Origin: Cocos nucifera
Lineage: Eukaryota > Streptophyta > Magnoliopsida > Arecales > Arecaceae
Direction: 5' to 3'
Length of the DNA stretch: 64,000 bases
Assembly: GCA_006176705.1 (NCBI GenBank)
Contig: QRFJ01001014.1
Span: 62,001-126,000, forward strand
In this document: positions 49,001-60,640 of the stretch, one piece after another
Numbering within the stretch: the stretch's first letter is position 1
Layout of the letters: each line of letters begins with the position of its first letter
The notes under the pieces: model-generated
What the model saw: only the letters and a program-made list of their open reading frames with translations
Databases searched by the model: none
Told to the model about the DNA's origin: nothing
Translations under genes and position numbers: made by a program

Positions 49001-50915
49001 TGGTCCAAACATGGGTTAACTTCTCGAAACCCAAACATATTTTAGTTCCTGAGCCAATCTTTATATTGGGTCAGTCAGTCTATGTGTGTTCTAGGATACG
49101 TGTCAATGGGTTGGACGCAGACTTTTCTGTAGAGAGTCAAAGATTTAGTTAGATACTGTAATTTGACTTGACCAATTTATTAGGGATTTTTTTTTAAATT
49201 AGCTTCCACTATTTTCTCGGATCCTACACTTCCTCTGTAGGGATGCAAAAATCTCCATGATTAATGATTTCTAGTGGGTGGTGGCGGTCTTACCAACTGA
49301 CTCATCACCTCACCTAACAGTTATTGGTGATGGGTTAGCCAATGAGTGAACAACTCTTATTCAATGTTTCTCTAATCATGGTGCACCCAAATTGATCTTC
49401 TAATATGAATCTCACCGTATCCGATATATTGATCCACTCCTTAGTTAAGTCAGACCCACCATTTGCATAGACTGGGTTCCTGATTGAGTCTCTCACCGTA
49501 TCCGAATATAAAGCCCAACTCATCTCTCAGCCATAGCATCCAATGCCTAATAGACATGGTTGCATCTTCGGTGCACTGAGCTACTGTATCCAGCCAAGAA
49601 AATCAACCCAGGAAGGCCGCACATCTACAATGGTGGAAAGACCTCATACTTATCTTTTTTAGGAGAATTGTTAGTCTATTATCTAGTATGTCACTCTAGC
49701 ATATCTTTTGACATTATGACTACTAGTGGCATGGGTTAGCTCGGATTATTGACCACCTCAGATCAGAACTGTGTCAACAGATATGGCCAGGTAAGTGAGA
49801 TCGATGGAAGGAATATGCCATTAACTCGTACAAGAACGCATTCAGGTCGAGTAGCTTCCAATTAAAAATCAGTCGGTCGTATGTGCCAAACTTACCTTAG
49901 ACAGCAAATTGTTGAGCCAGAATCAATTGAGTTTGCCTACAATCCAAACTCTAACCTCTGAGCCTAGGTCTTGCTTGATGTAACTCGATCTTGACCCAGA
50001 CTTAATCCTATTAGGCTGGTTAATTTAAGCATTGTTGATCCCATCTACCAACTCTTGATTCAGTTTGATCAACCGCTTAGACCTAATTGAGCTATCCAAG
50101 CCCAAACCCAGTATTATGAATATGTCTTAGATCTAAAATTCTCAATTTTAGATCTAATTAATATTCCATAAACTTAATTTTTAATTAAGTAGGGTTCATA
50201 AATAAAATATGCACAATAAATCCTAGGGTTTTGCAGAAAGTAAGTTTTGGGTTTCTGATTAAGGACGAACGCGCAGCACCTCTACACGTCATAAGAACAT
50301 CCCATCGAATGGGAAGAGAGGGCTTTTAAACCCTTCTTCATTCTTATGACCGGACAACCAAGAGGAACGCCTTAATCTGGAACATTCATACTAAAAACAG
50401 TATTAGATCCTATATATATTTTCTTATATACAAAGTAGATCTTATCATGGCATTTTGCATACATCTCATGTATCGAATCATGCATATTTTCAGATCTAAA
50501 TTATCTTTAATAATCTAAAAATTTAGATTTAAATTGATTCTAATCAAAATAAATTCTAATCTAGATTTATGTAGAATATTCTACACTAGTCTTAGACATG
50601 CATCAATCATATCTCATATTGATGTTTAAAATTTAAATAATTTTTATTTACTATTTTTTAGATATTATTATAACCATTATAATATCAAAAATAGTAATAA
50701 ATAGATTTAAAATATAGGTTAATCAGATTAATTAAACATGCAAGACTATTTTATAGACTATTCTATTTTAGAACTAGTCATAATTGCCATTTCCTAATCT
50801 TAGATCTAAATTATTTAATTTTATTTTTTCTAATTTAGATCTGATCACATCTCATGTGATCTATAATCAATTATTTTCTAATTAAATAAGTTTAAATTGA
50901 TTCTAAATATTTTTA
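49001..50915 (-). other. Copia B leader and gag start region, degraded
   Basis: This is sequence between the primer-binding site and the readable part of gag. Apart from CCGTATCCGA(T/A)TAT-type duplications near 49410-49510, nothing was recognised. AT content rises to the right of 50400. Confidence 0.5.
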
Positions 50916-50920
50916 GACAT

Positions 50921-50935
50921 GGCTCTGATACCAGT
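50921..50935 (-). other. Copia B primer-binding site
   Basis: The reverse strand reads CTGGTATCAGAGCCATGTC next to the right LTR. It is the initiator methionine tRNA type site, and it fixes the minus orientation. Confidence 0.9.
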
Positions 50936-53204
50936 TGAAGGGAATCAGATTTTTCGGTCCAGGTTCATTAGATCTGATCAGATCAAGAGAATATTTTCAA
51001 ATTTTTTTTTTTTTAATCTATATTTAGATCTAGGATATTTTAGATCTAATTCTTATTATTTTAATAATAAAATATAATAAGAATAAATTAAATCAAATTT
51101 AATTTACCTAATTTGGGTATACTTATTACCCGTTGATGATCCTGTTTGCAGCAGAAGGTTCTGGATCTAGCCACGCAAGCGCCTGGCCTCTACCAGTATC
51201 CACTCAGGCTGAATCTAGAGATCCTCTTCTTCTCTATCATGTCTCCAAAAATCAAATCTGAATCTGATCTAGAGGATCTTTAAAACTTCTTTTGAAGATC
51301 AGCAGTCGTCCTTTGCAGTAGTGCAGCCTTCTTGCTTTTGATCGCCTTTCTCTTACTTGAATCGCACCAACAAAAATCCAAAACTCCTTTTAGATGTGGA
51401 GAGCAAGGGGAGAGGTGGTTTTCATGGGGGAAGGAGGGGAGGCAGCCTAGGGGCATGGGGAATTATGATTCAATCATCTCATATAAATCTGAGTTGGGCA
51501 TAGGGTCTTATTTATAGACTGACTGTGATCCAACTTCTCTTCTTTCCAACCAATCACAACCCTTTGTGAAATTAGATCTAAATCTGATTGGTGAAAATAG
51601 AGTTCTCTAGATTCCTCCTTAGAGGGCGCCTAAGACAAGTTAAACTAGATTCTTAGAAGAACTCTAATTGGAATCCAAAAGGAAGGTGGAGTCCTTGTCC
51701 AACAAGGACTCCAGGGTGCCTCCAACTTGGGCACGCCAAGGTGGCGTGCGTTCCTCTCTTACCAAGTTCTTTGGTAGGGGGCAAGCCCCCACAACTCTCA
51801 ATAGGTGCGTGATATGTGGTCAAAAGTCAAAGTGTCAATGGTCAATGTTTGACTAGTCAAAGTTAGACTTTTGACCAAAGTCAAAGAATAAGAAATGACA
51901 GGTGACCAAAAATGGCAGGTAATGTCTTACAAAATAAGACAATATTTTCTGACTTAGACTACCTCCAGTCAGACCATATGAAGGCCTCTGATTGAGCACA
52001 AACTCCTTTGGCTCAAACAGGACAACTTATTTATGATAGTAAAAGAAGAACGTTAGGTTCAATCGAGTGCTAGCACGATTTTCTTGAACCTAATTGAATC
52101 TCATTCAGATCAATTGAACTAGATCAGTTCAATTGATGATCACCAGATTCAAACTCTTATTTGTGTGATCCAGTTAGGTTCAGTTCTGTATGGTAATGGG
52201 ATATGTCATGATCTCGATCATCAACATCATCGAAACTCCTTTTGATGGATCAGAACTCTTCTGATTCGAACAGCTAGAATGATCGATCATCTAAATCATT
52301 CTAATTGCTCCCAAAATCCACCAGTGACACCTAGTAGTATATGGTGGCAACCCATCAGAGCTGAAGTGAACCTCTTGGTGCAGCTGTTTGTGTGATTCAG
52401 TTCTTCTATCTTGAGCTTCCATCAGATTAAAGTTAAGGTAAACTCGTCAAAACCTAGTCTCTGTCATATGATGTAATCATTCGATTTGAGTCCAATGTGA
52501 AAATCTAAATAGAAACTCTTTCTATTATTTCACTCCGCCATGGCCATGGACTTCTGGACTTGATTCTCATGATTATCATAGGGCTGCTCCTCTATCACCG
52601 AGGTAGATAGATTCCATCTTGATGCCATCCAGTTCCTACAATGAACATGCTATAGCCAACATACACCTCAGGGTTCCATATGGTTAGGAGATCGAGTAAT
52701 GGTGTAGTTAAACATAACACCCTCAAGGTGAACTGCCGATGCACCTCAGATCAAAGAACCAGACACACTACTGCAGCATCGAGTCAGTCATTGATGAGAA
52801 GGTAGACTCCCTAATGACTACTCGAGGTGGTCATGCTCAGTGCCCTTGTTCTCTAACGAGTATCTACTCTCGCTCCGGTGTCTCCACACCGTAGACTTAA
52901 GACTCATCTACTAAAGAGAAGTAATTGTACACCAACCTTCTGGATCAATCACCATCCTCATGATGATCCTATGGTCGGGAGCATTTTATGACTTAACAAT
53001 GATTATTCATGTCTTAAATTTTTAACTCTTAAAAATATGAATTATCATTACCATTAACTCAAAGGATTTATCACAGACACTAAATACACATATGTGATAG
53101 AAAATAATCCATTTTATTGATATTAGTCAAAATTATAATTTTATCCCTAGAAGTGTATTACAAGTATCAGTCAATTCTGGCTTCTAGGGCACATATATCT
53201 AACA
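50936..53204 (-). repeat. Copia B 5' LTR, complete
   Basis: The 2269 bp LTR begins TGAAGGGAATCAG and ends ATCTAACA. Its left ~1.1 kb matches 45358-46432. Confidence 0.9.
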
Positions 53205-55063
53205 ATAGCATCCTACCTGCTTCAAACAAATGATGATTTAGGAAGACTTTGATCAAAGCATGATAAAAATTAGAAATGGTTTTTAATGTTTTATTAAATG
53301 AATCATCATCATAAGATTGAAAGAGAAATGAATATGATATTGGGATTAACATATTTTCATACCCAGAGTCATATTCAGGATGCAGGAAGGTCGAAAGATG
53401 TAGTTGCATGATAATTTTCATTGAAGGTATTTTTGGTATTTCTATCAAAATTTTACATCTTTCGAAAAGTTATGATATGTTGCTAGACATCAATCATGTC
53501 TTGCAAGTTCGATCAAATTAAAATTTTAATTTGATCATTAAATTAGAAAGTGTTCTAAATTAAGTCAAATTGAGTTGGCTTGTTTTGACCTAAATCGGTT
53601 TGGTTGAGTTCAAACCAGATTAGGTCAAATCACACCTAGACTCACTGCTGGTTAGATGTGGAATCCAATGGGTCACACACAAAGAGAGTTGATCAAGGTT
53701 CTAATTGGATTAGACCATGTTTGCAAGATGAACATGCTAGCATATGTAGCAAACCCTAGCATCTGGATTTGAATTGAATTCGAATCGGCTTTCGATTTGG
53801 GCTAATTAAGGTCCGATTTGAGCTTAATAGGATTTGATCTTGAATTGGATTAACCTAGACTGATTGGGATTCAGTTGGGGTGCCACATACCTAAATCCCA
53901 TATGCCATAGAGTCTCTTTCTTGCGCATGGTCTTTCATGCGCAAAGCATTTTTTGGTGCATAGAATTAGTTGGTGCCTATCTTCTTTGACTTTTTCCATT
54001 CGTTATGTCGCGTAAAAATTTTGAATAGGCTTGGACATCTGATATGGGGCGATAAAGAGTCCTTCTACAAGTTAAAAACTCCATTTTGTTTTTAATTTTT
54101 GTCGCCCAGGATTCTTTGTTGCCCAAGTCCCCTTGCCGCCCAAGACTCCATGCCGCCCACTCCTCCTTGATGCCTCTTGGACCAAGTCAAAGTCTCTTAG
54201 GACTTTGACTATTCAAAGATCATCTCTACGCCTTCTTGCTGAATAGGCATTCCTTTTTAGAGCTATTGGATGGCCCTTTTATCTGATCTAATGGATGAAA
54301 AGGATGGCGCTAATGATGAAATTTTACGACTCTTCATAAATAACTTACGTAGAATTAGTCCAAGAGTCCTTCTGCTTTAAGGCACCTCTTGGACTAAGTC
54401 TACATCTCATTATTTTCTGATGAGGCATGAGATTGGCTGAAGGGACATGAGATATTTTTTTTGAATAGGCACAAGAAATTATGTTGGCACCCTTACATAT
54501 ATTATAAATAAGGGTACGTACCATGAGTCCGAGAGATGTGAAAATTATCTTTCTTTCTTATAAGAATTTCTTTTTATCCAATTTTCTTTCTTCCCTTCTC
54601 TTGTCTAGACCTTATCCTTATAAGGACAAGAAGTCATCTTAAGACTAAGAGATTAGGAAGAAAAATTAAGAAGATAAAGAAAAAGAAAGATAGATAAGGA
54701 GAGGCAAGGAAGGTGACATAAAGGCTAAAGAAGGTCTTATCCTTTTAATTAAAGTTTTTATTATTAGAACTCTAATTATATAAATCAGAGATGCTGGTGT
54801 CTTGAGCAAGTCTCTGTGTGGATCAACGTTGGAGGGTGAACACATGAGCACCTGGTAGAACCCCGGACGGACTGCTACCGACGATCAGGGTCAATTTAGG
54901 ATTTAGCGATAAGAGGTATGTTCTAATACTTTCTTTTATATTACAAATGCATGTTATATAATTTAATTGCTAATAAGATGGTCCTAGGGTTTGGATTTGA
55001 TTTATATGATTTCATGTTTTTGCCTTGAAATCCATGCTTCCGCCCTGTACACCATTCCTATCA

Positions 55064-56257
55064 CCCACTTGTATGAAAAGTTTAAAAGTAAAATGCTAAT
55101 TGTCACAGGAGTTGATGCAAAAAATGGGATTTATCCCTTAGCATATGCAATTATGGATGAAGAGATGACTGCTAGTTGGAGTTGGTTTCTTCTTCGGCTC
55201 AGAATATATGTCGCATAAAATAGAGATGAAATATGCCTAATTTTTGATAGACATCCAGGTATATTGAATGCCATTGCAGATGAGTCTATTGGATGGAGTT
55301 CACCATGTGCCTATCACCGATATTATTTAAAACATGTCTGTAGTAATTTTAACACTCACTTTAAAAATGCATAGCTTAAAAGAGCACTATGGCAAGCAGG
55401 GAGCACTCATCAAGTTTGAAAGTTTGATTTTATCATAGGTAGGATCAGAATAGTGAATGCAGAGGCTTAGAGTTGGTTGTCTGAGTTGAAAAATAAAAAA
55501 TGGACATTGGCACATGATGCCAATATGCGCTATGGTACCTTAACTATAAATTTATCGGAGGTTTTTAATAGTATTTTATGAGGAGCTAGAAATGTGCCAA
55601 TCACTGCTTGTGTTCAAATGACATTTTACCATCTTGTGAAATTCTTTAATACGAGATGTGCCCAAGCCTTAAGATATGTGCAGGATAATTCAAATAATTT
55701 TTTTACTTCTCATGTTGCAATTAAGATTGTAGAAGATCAAGTTAAAGCTAATCAGCATAGAGTAACAGTGTTCAACATCCAAAGAGGGATATACGAAGTG
55801 CTTATGAGGAGAGCAAGCATTGGATTAAGAGATGGAGGAAATTTTCATACCGTAACTTTAAATGAAAGAAAATGCTCTTGTGGAAAGTGGAGCATCTATA
55901 GATATCCCTATTCACATGTATTGTCGTGTCCCAAGAAATTGCCGTGCATTTTAGTGGATTCGTGGATGATGCATATACAGTTACGACATATATAAATGCT
56001 TGGAGTAGAGAATTTTATCCATTGCCATATGAAGACTATTGGATATCTACAAATATGTTTACATGTATTTCCGATCATCATCATTTGAGATCTAAATAGA
56101 AGGACAAGACAAAGTCAATAAGGCTGCGAAATAAAATGGATGATAGGCAAATAAGAAGTAAGAATCATTGTGGTATTTGTAAAGAACAGGGTCATGATCG
56201 TCGTCGCTGTCCTAGGTTACTTCGAGGTGCATCAACTTTAGGCAGTGGAAGAAATTA
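55064..56257 (+). pseudogene. Mutator-like (MULE) transposase, 3' half, degenerate
   Basis: This continues the frame cut at 37166: HLYEKFKSKMLIVTGVDAKN and MDEEMTASWSWFLLRLR. The second catalytic Asp is in LIFDRHPGILNAIADESIG near 55230-55290. The third acidic residue is in NLSEVFNSIL near 55550-55580. The segment 55594-55995 then gives VPITACVQMTFYHLVKFFNT and a SWIM zinc finger reading C-S-C-G-K-W-S-I-Y-R-Y-P-Y-S-H-V, in which the third ligand Cys has become Tyr. A zinc knuckle CGICKEQGHDRRRCP near 56170-56215 ends the protein (stop at 56255-56257). Several stops (near 55217, 55371, 55407, 55470, 55578) inactivate it. The family call is clear. Confidence 0.9.
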
Positions 56258-56504
56258 AAAGCATCAAAGTTTTGTGTAGAGTACTATGTATTTTTGATAG
56301 TTGAACTTTCTATGTATTTCAGATAGTTGAATTGGTCTATGTATTTCAGGTTTGTTTTATTATTCTATAAAAGTCTGATAGTTGAACTGTTGTTAGATAT
56401 ATGTGCAGACCTGTTTTATGTATGATTTAAATTAATATAGTTTTTCTAATGTACTAATAAATCTAGGATGTATGTTATTGTTTTAGATATCATTTTATTG
56501 TATT

Positions 56505-58901
56505 ATGGCTTATGATCCATAGCATCCGGGCCCACGAGACCGTAGTGTTCTTATATTGCAGGAGACACATCGATCACAGGCTATATTAGATGGCACTATA
56601 AGCATTCCATTTCTACTTTTATTTTAATAAATAATCATTAAAATCATGTATGCGGTCTTATTATCTTATCATATTGTAGGAGCCTAGATATCTCTGCTTA
56701 TGTCGAGCAGATGCAGATTTATGGAGGACAGAGGACATCTCAGATAGAGTTCTAGACTATTTGCGATATCTGGATTTTATGGAGTATATCGAATTGGGAG
56801 GATACAGATGGATTTTGGTCTGATTACTTTATTACTTGAGTGATGGCATCCAGAGATGCACACATTCCATCTTCCATTTGGTGAGACGATGATCACATTA
56901 CAGGATGTTAGTGTGCTTACCGGACTTCTAGTTAATGATGATGCAGTTATAGGATCTGATCCACAGTTTATCATTTTAGAGTGGCGGGCTATATGTGATC
57001 GGCTATTAGGATTTGAGCTAGATGTTCATTTTTCGATCATTCACAACTGAGGATGGAGTGTTTGGATGATCGCTATCGATATTTTCATATTAAAGATGAT
57101 GCACTAGAGGAGATGGTGCGACAGTATGTCAGAGGTCAGATACTTTGATTGCTAGGAGGTGCCTTTTGCCCGATACTTCATCTAATAAGATGAAGTTGAT
57201 GTTTTTACCACTATTAGAGGATTTAGATTTTGCATGCAGACTTAGTTGGGGTAGTGCAGTATTAACTTATTTATACAGGGTTATATGCCGTGGTTCGTAT
57301 GCTGATCAGACTGAGATTGATGGTTATCTTGTATTATTGTAAGTATATGGTATATAATTTTAATTTTCAACATTCTATTATAGCTCTTATCAGAGATATC
57401 ATTGCTAATTTTATTTGAATTAGCATATTTGGGCATGAAAGAGGATGCTGATTATCAATCCATTACGGACATAATTTCTTAAGATGCCACCGGTGCATCA
57501 GGATCCCGAAGTTTCATTTCGACTGGATGCACCTTGGGGATATAGGTATAAAATTATTGGTTCCATTATTTAACTTACAGTACTGGTTTTATTCCACTAA
57601 AAATCTAATATAAATAAACTATTGTGCAGATGGAACATTGCATTCAATGTTCACCACGTGTCGATGAAAGTGGTCCGGATTTATAGGTGCCAGCTGGATA
57701 CATTGGCTGATACTGATGCACGTAGATAGGTAATTTTTTTCTATGTATCCATATTATTCATAATCTACTACAAGATGAACTCACTAATCTATTTTTTTTA
57801 AAACCTATTAGTTTTTATGAGAGTCATATACCGATGAGATTATGGCTATATTACCACAGTATTGTATGGCTTCTCGTGATATATGGACTGTTAGGGTGCC
57901 ACTTATTTATTTTGATGTGGTGGAGTAGCACCTTTCAGATCATGTGCTGTGGCAGTTTGGCCGCATTCAGGGTATTCCAGAGCATTTTGATTCCAGCCAG
58001 TGACTTCATTGAATCAATCGACGAGGGAGAGCTCATATTGACTGGCGTATCAGACATGCAGAGTACATCACCATTTGGAATGCATGACGAAATCATACAG
58101 TTCATGGTGATGATATATTAGGAGTCCATCCATATACCGAGGACTACATGGCTTAGTTTCTTAGTATTACAATACGGGCCATTGGACAGCCTCGGTATGC
58201 AGTTTTAGGATATGAGGGTGAGAGTTTGACTATGCAGATGTTGGTAAGTTCATTAAAATTATGCATTATATATTCTATTCAATGTCATATTCCATTTTAT
58301 ACCTATTGTATATTTTATAATGTATTGTTAATTTTTTTATATTATGTCGATTGATCAGATGTCGGATCTTATGTTGGACACTCGTTGTGCTCTAGCTACG
58401 ATCGATGAGGACGAGTGGACCCAGATATTATGGGAGATGGAGAGATCATGTGCGGAAATATTGATGGCGATTGGTTATGACCGAGATAGCGGTGCACCTT
58501 AGCATGGAGCACCCGATGCACCAAATATGGGATATACACCATCACCACATATTCTGCATATACCATCACCATATATTCTATAGATGTCATCGCTGTATGT
58601 TGCATTTATGCCACTACCTTCTGATCCACAAATGCCAGGGCCTTCATCTTCCTACGTACCCTAGATGATAGCATTGGGTTCTAGCTAGCATCAATATGAT
58701 TCTTTTATTACAGACACATTTTTGGATTCAGGTGAGGAGGTCACTCAATTCGCAAATATTCCGGCAGCACCCGATATTCCTCATATGCATAATCAAGAGA
58801 CGTCTACTGATGTAGGGAAGGCCCCATCACAGATGATACAGCAAGAGGAGCGACCGTTGAGGACCTTCTTGAGAAGGTCCAAGCGACCACGAGCACCATG
58901 A
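56505..58901 (+). pseudogene. Plant mobile domain (PMD; MAIN/PP7-long-form-like) gene linked to the MULE
   Basis: The ATG at 56505 opens MAYDP, a stop, then HPGPRDRSVLILQETHRSQA. The PMD follows in pieces: WRTEDISDRVLDYLRYLDFM, HTFHLPFGETMITLQDVSVL with TGLLVNDDAVIGSD (56856-57050), KLMFLPLLEDLDFACRLSWG with SAVLTYLYRVICRGSYADQT (57145-57342), then across likely introns R-W-N-I-A-F-N-V-H-H near 57630 and S-R-D-I-W-T-V-R-V-P-L-I-Y-F near 57875. The C-terminal part reads VHPYTEDYMA and AVLGYEGESLTMQM near 58130-58230. A Pro/His/Met-rich tail ends SKRPRAP and TGA at 58899-58901. PMD proteins such as MAIN and MAIL1 act with a PP7-type phosphatase in silencing and expression control, and PMD genes are also found inside transposons. 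Premature stops and frame changes make this a relic. Same strand and 247 bp after the transposase stop. Confidence 0.8.
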
Positions 58902-59159
58902 TGTCCTTGTGGGACTTAATATTTTTTGGACTTATACTATCTGATTTTTTTTTTGTATTATGTAATTCATTTTTGTAAACAAGATGATTCATTTTTGTAA
59001 ACTTGGCATCCCAGATTAGAGATTATTTTATATATTTGGTTTCTTTATTTTAAAGTGTTATGACGTTATGGTTTATGGATATGGATACAGATCTTGAAAT
59101 TATTATATGGCTTGCCGTACCTTATCATACTATCCCATACCATATCATACCACTTTCAT

Positions 59160-60492
59160 ATTGGACCGTATCGTATCCTCCCATATTATGCCATTTGATA
59201 TCCATATCATACTATCCCATACCATATAATACCGAGCATCAGGATCCGTATCACATCGAATACCGTACCATATCGATATCTCTTACGATCATTGGATCTC
59301 TCTTTTGAGACATCTGTGAGAACATGAAAAGCATTTCAAAAATTAAAAATTAGGCCGTTGTCAAAAATATATACATATGGATCAAATATAAAAAATTTCA
59401 TTGCAAACGATAAACATCATCAACTTTATAGATAGAAACTTAATTTGACCAAATGACATGCCAAAATAAAAATGGCACAAATGGCATGCCAAATGGCACA
59501 CTAAAGAAAAGCGCAAAAGAAAAGTGCAAAAAAAAAAAAGGAATGCTTTTAAAAGCACCATTATGAATGGCGCTTTTAAAAACGCTACACATCCAGTTTT
59601 CAAGCTCCTACTTGAAAATTTAAATCCACTAAACGTATTCAAGCTAAAAAGGATCGAAAAATAATTGATGTAGATTTTTTCTATTGTAGGGGTCGACCTC
59701 TAGGTCGACTCCTATGATAGAGCTGAAACTCGTGTGCCTTTGGAATAGCAGAGATTGACCTAGGGGTCGACCCCTAGCACATGGGATGACCTAGGGGTCG
59801 ACCCCTTTGGTGTGCCAACCAAAAAAAAGTCGTGCCATTCAACCCCTTTTCACATGGGTCGATCCTTTTCTTAAAAATTAATTTTCTCTCAATATATAAA
59901 TCTAAAAGATATGAAATTATCTTCAATAGATCACAAATTTTCTGTTCTTGCTCTTGAGGCTTTTGAATCAAAACTTGATAAAATTATGATTTTGCCCCTG
60001 AAATATAATAAATTTTTTTTCAAGCCAAAATTATTAGCAATTACATCAAATATTTTATAATCATCAAAATCAATTCTTGGAGCAATGGTACAACTTCCGT
60101 ATCGGACCATATCATATCCTCCCATATCATACCATATGATACCTATATCGTACTGTTCCATACCATATAATACCGAGCATCAAGATCCATATCACATCGA
60201 ATATCGTACCATATCGGTATCTCTTACAACCGTTGGATCTCTCTTCTGAGACATTTGTGAGAATATGAAAAGCATCTCAAAAGTTCAAAATTAGGTCATT
60301 ATCGAAAATATGTATATGTGGATCAAATATAAAAAATTTCGTTGCAAATGATAAACATCATCAACTTTGTAGATAAAAACTTAATTTGATCAAATGACAT
60401 GCCAAAGCAAAAATGACACAAATGACACGCTAAAGAAAAGCGCTAAAGAAAAGTGCAAAAAAAAATGCGGCATTTCTAAAAGTGCCATTCAT
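59160..60492. repeat. Direct duplication of about 0.4 kb, copies 59160-59565 and 60104-60492
   Basis: Both copies run in the same order from GGACC(G/A)TATC(G/A)TATCCTCCCA through ACCATATAATACCGAGCATC, TATCTCTTAC, GGATCAAATATAAAAAATTT and GATAAACATCATCAACTTT to AAGAAAAGTGCAAAAAAA. The offset is about 941 bp. They differ by scattered C/T and G/A changes. The left part of each is rich in CATACCATAT-type motifs. Between them lies a 540 bp stretch with three GGTCGACC palindromes. Confidence 0.9.
59688..59808. repeat. Cluster of three AGGGGTCGACC palindromes
   Basis: The units are AGGGGTCGACCTC at 59688-59700, a perfect 18 bp palindrome CTAGGGGTCGACCCCTAG at 59760-59777, and AGGGGTCGACCCCT at 59793-59806. 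A partial AGGTCGACTCCT lies at 59702-59713. Confidence 0.9.
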
Positions 60493-60640
60493 AATTATTT
60501 TTTCTTTTATTTTTTTTTTACCATTCCACGTAGAGCTGACTGGGTGGGGTGACTGGATCTGAAAAATGCCATTAGAAATGGCATTTTTTGGGGTAAAATC
60601 GCCATCCCAAATGGCATTTTTAGCTTTTGCATTATTTTGA

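Larger units (their letters stand above)
45358..53204 (-). mobile_element. Copia LTR retrotransposon B, nested in the 3' LTR of Copia A, partly deleted
   Basis: The 7847 bp element runs from TGAAGGAAAATCC to ATATATCTAACA, flanked by ATAGC at 45353-45357 and 53205-53209. The primer-binding site near 50921-50934 and all gene remnants point to the minus strand. The 5' LTR (50936-53204, 2269 bp) is complete. The 3' LTR (45358 to about 46432) keeps only its outer ~1.07 kb, because a deletion removed the RT core, RNase H, polypurine tract and the inner part of that LTR. LTR length and the start TGTTAGATATATGTGCCC (reverse strand) suggest the Angela/Tork group, with moderate confidence. Confidence 0.93.
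37167..55063 (+). mobile_element. Copia LTR retrotransposon A, inserted in MULE transposase and itself split by Copia B
   Basis: Two LTRs start TGAAAGGAATATGCCCTCAA and end CACCATTCCTATCA. The left one is 37167-39685; the right one is 44723-45357 joined to 53210-55063. The flanks are CCCAT at 37162-37166 and CCCAC at 55064-55068, a target-site duplication with one later change; removing the element rejoins the MULE frame as DGTH-LYEKF. Without the nested element its length is about 10.0 kb. Plus-strand order is LTR, primer-binding site, gag, protease, integrase, RT, RNase H, polypurine tract, LTR, which is the copia order. LTR size and start resemble the Angela/Tork group, though this is not certain. 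Its genes carry several stops. Confidence 0.95.
44723..55063 (+). repeat. Copia A 3' LTR, interrupted (44723-45357 and 53210-55063)
   Basis: The two pieces together are 2489 bp and match 37167-39685 collinearly. They are separated by Copia B and a 5 bp target-site duplication ATAGC (45353-45357 and 53205-53209). Confidence 0.95.
35400..60640 (+). mobile_element. Mutator-like element (MULE) with transposase and PMD gene; outer ends not resolved
   Basis: The transposase halves and the PMD gene are collinear on the plus strand once Copia A (with Copia B) is removed, so they appear to form one element. Candidate flanks are the CATTT-rich block at 34400-34740 on the left and the AATGCCATT...AATGGCATT palindromes at 60560-60620 on the right. 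No long terminal inverted repeat or 9 bp target-site duplication could be aligned by eye. The stated limits are therefore approximate, and inclusion of the 59-60.6 kb repeats is a guess. Confidence 0.45.

Noticed and set aside
49335..49523. Minus-strand frame with repeated ISDTVRF-type residues
   Set aside because: Produced by a short local duplication in the degraded Copia B leader; no domain.
59060..59308. Plus-strand frame with Tyr/His/Pro/Ile repeats
   Set aside because: Translation of the CATACCATAT simple-like repeat; not a gene.
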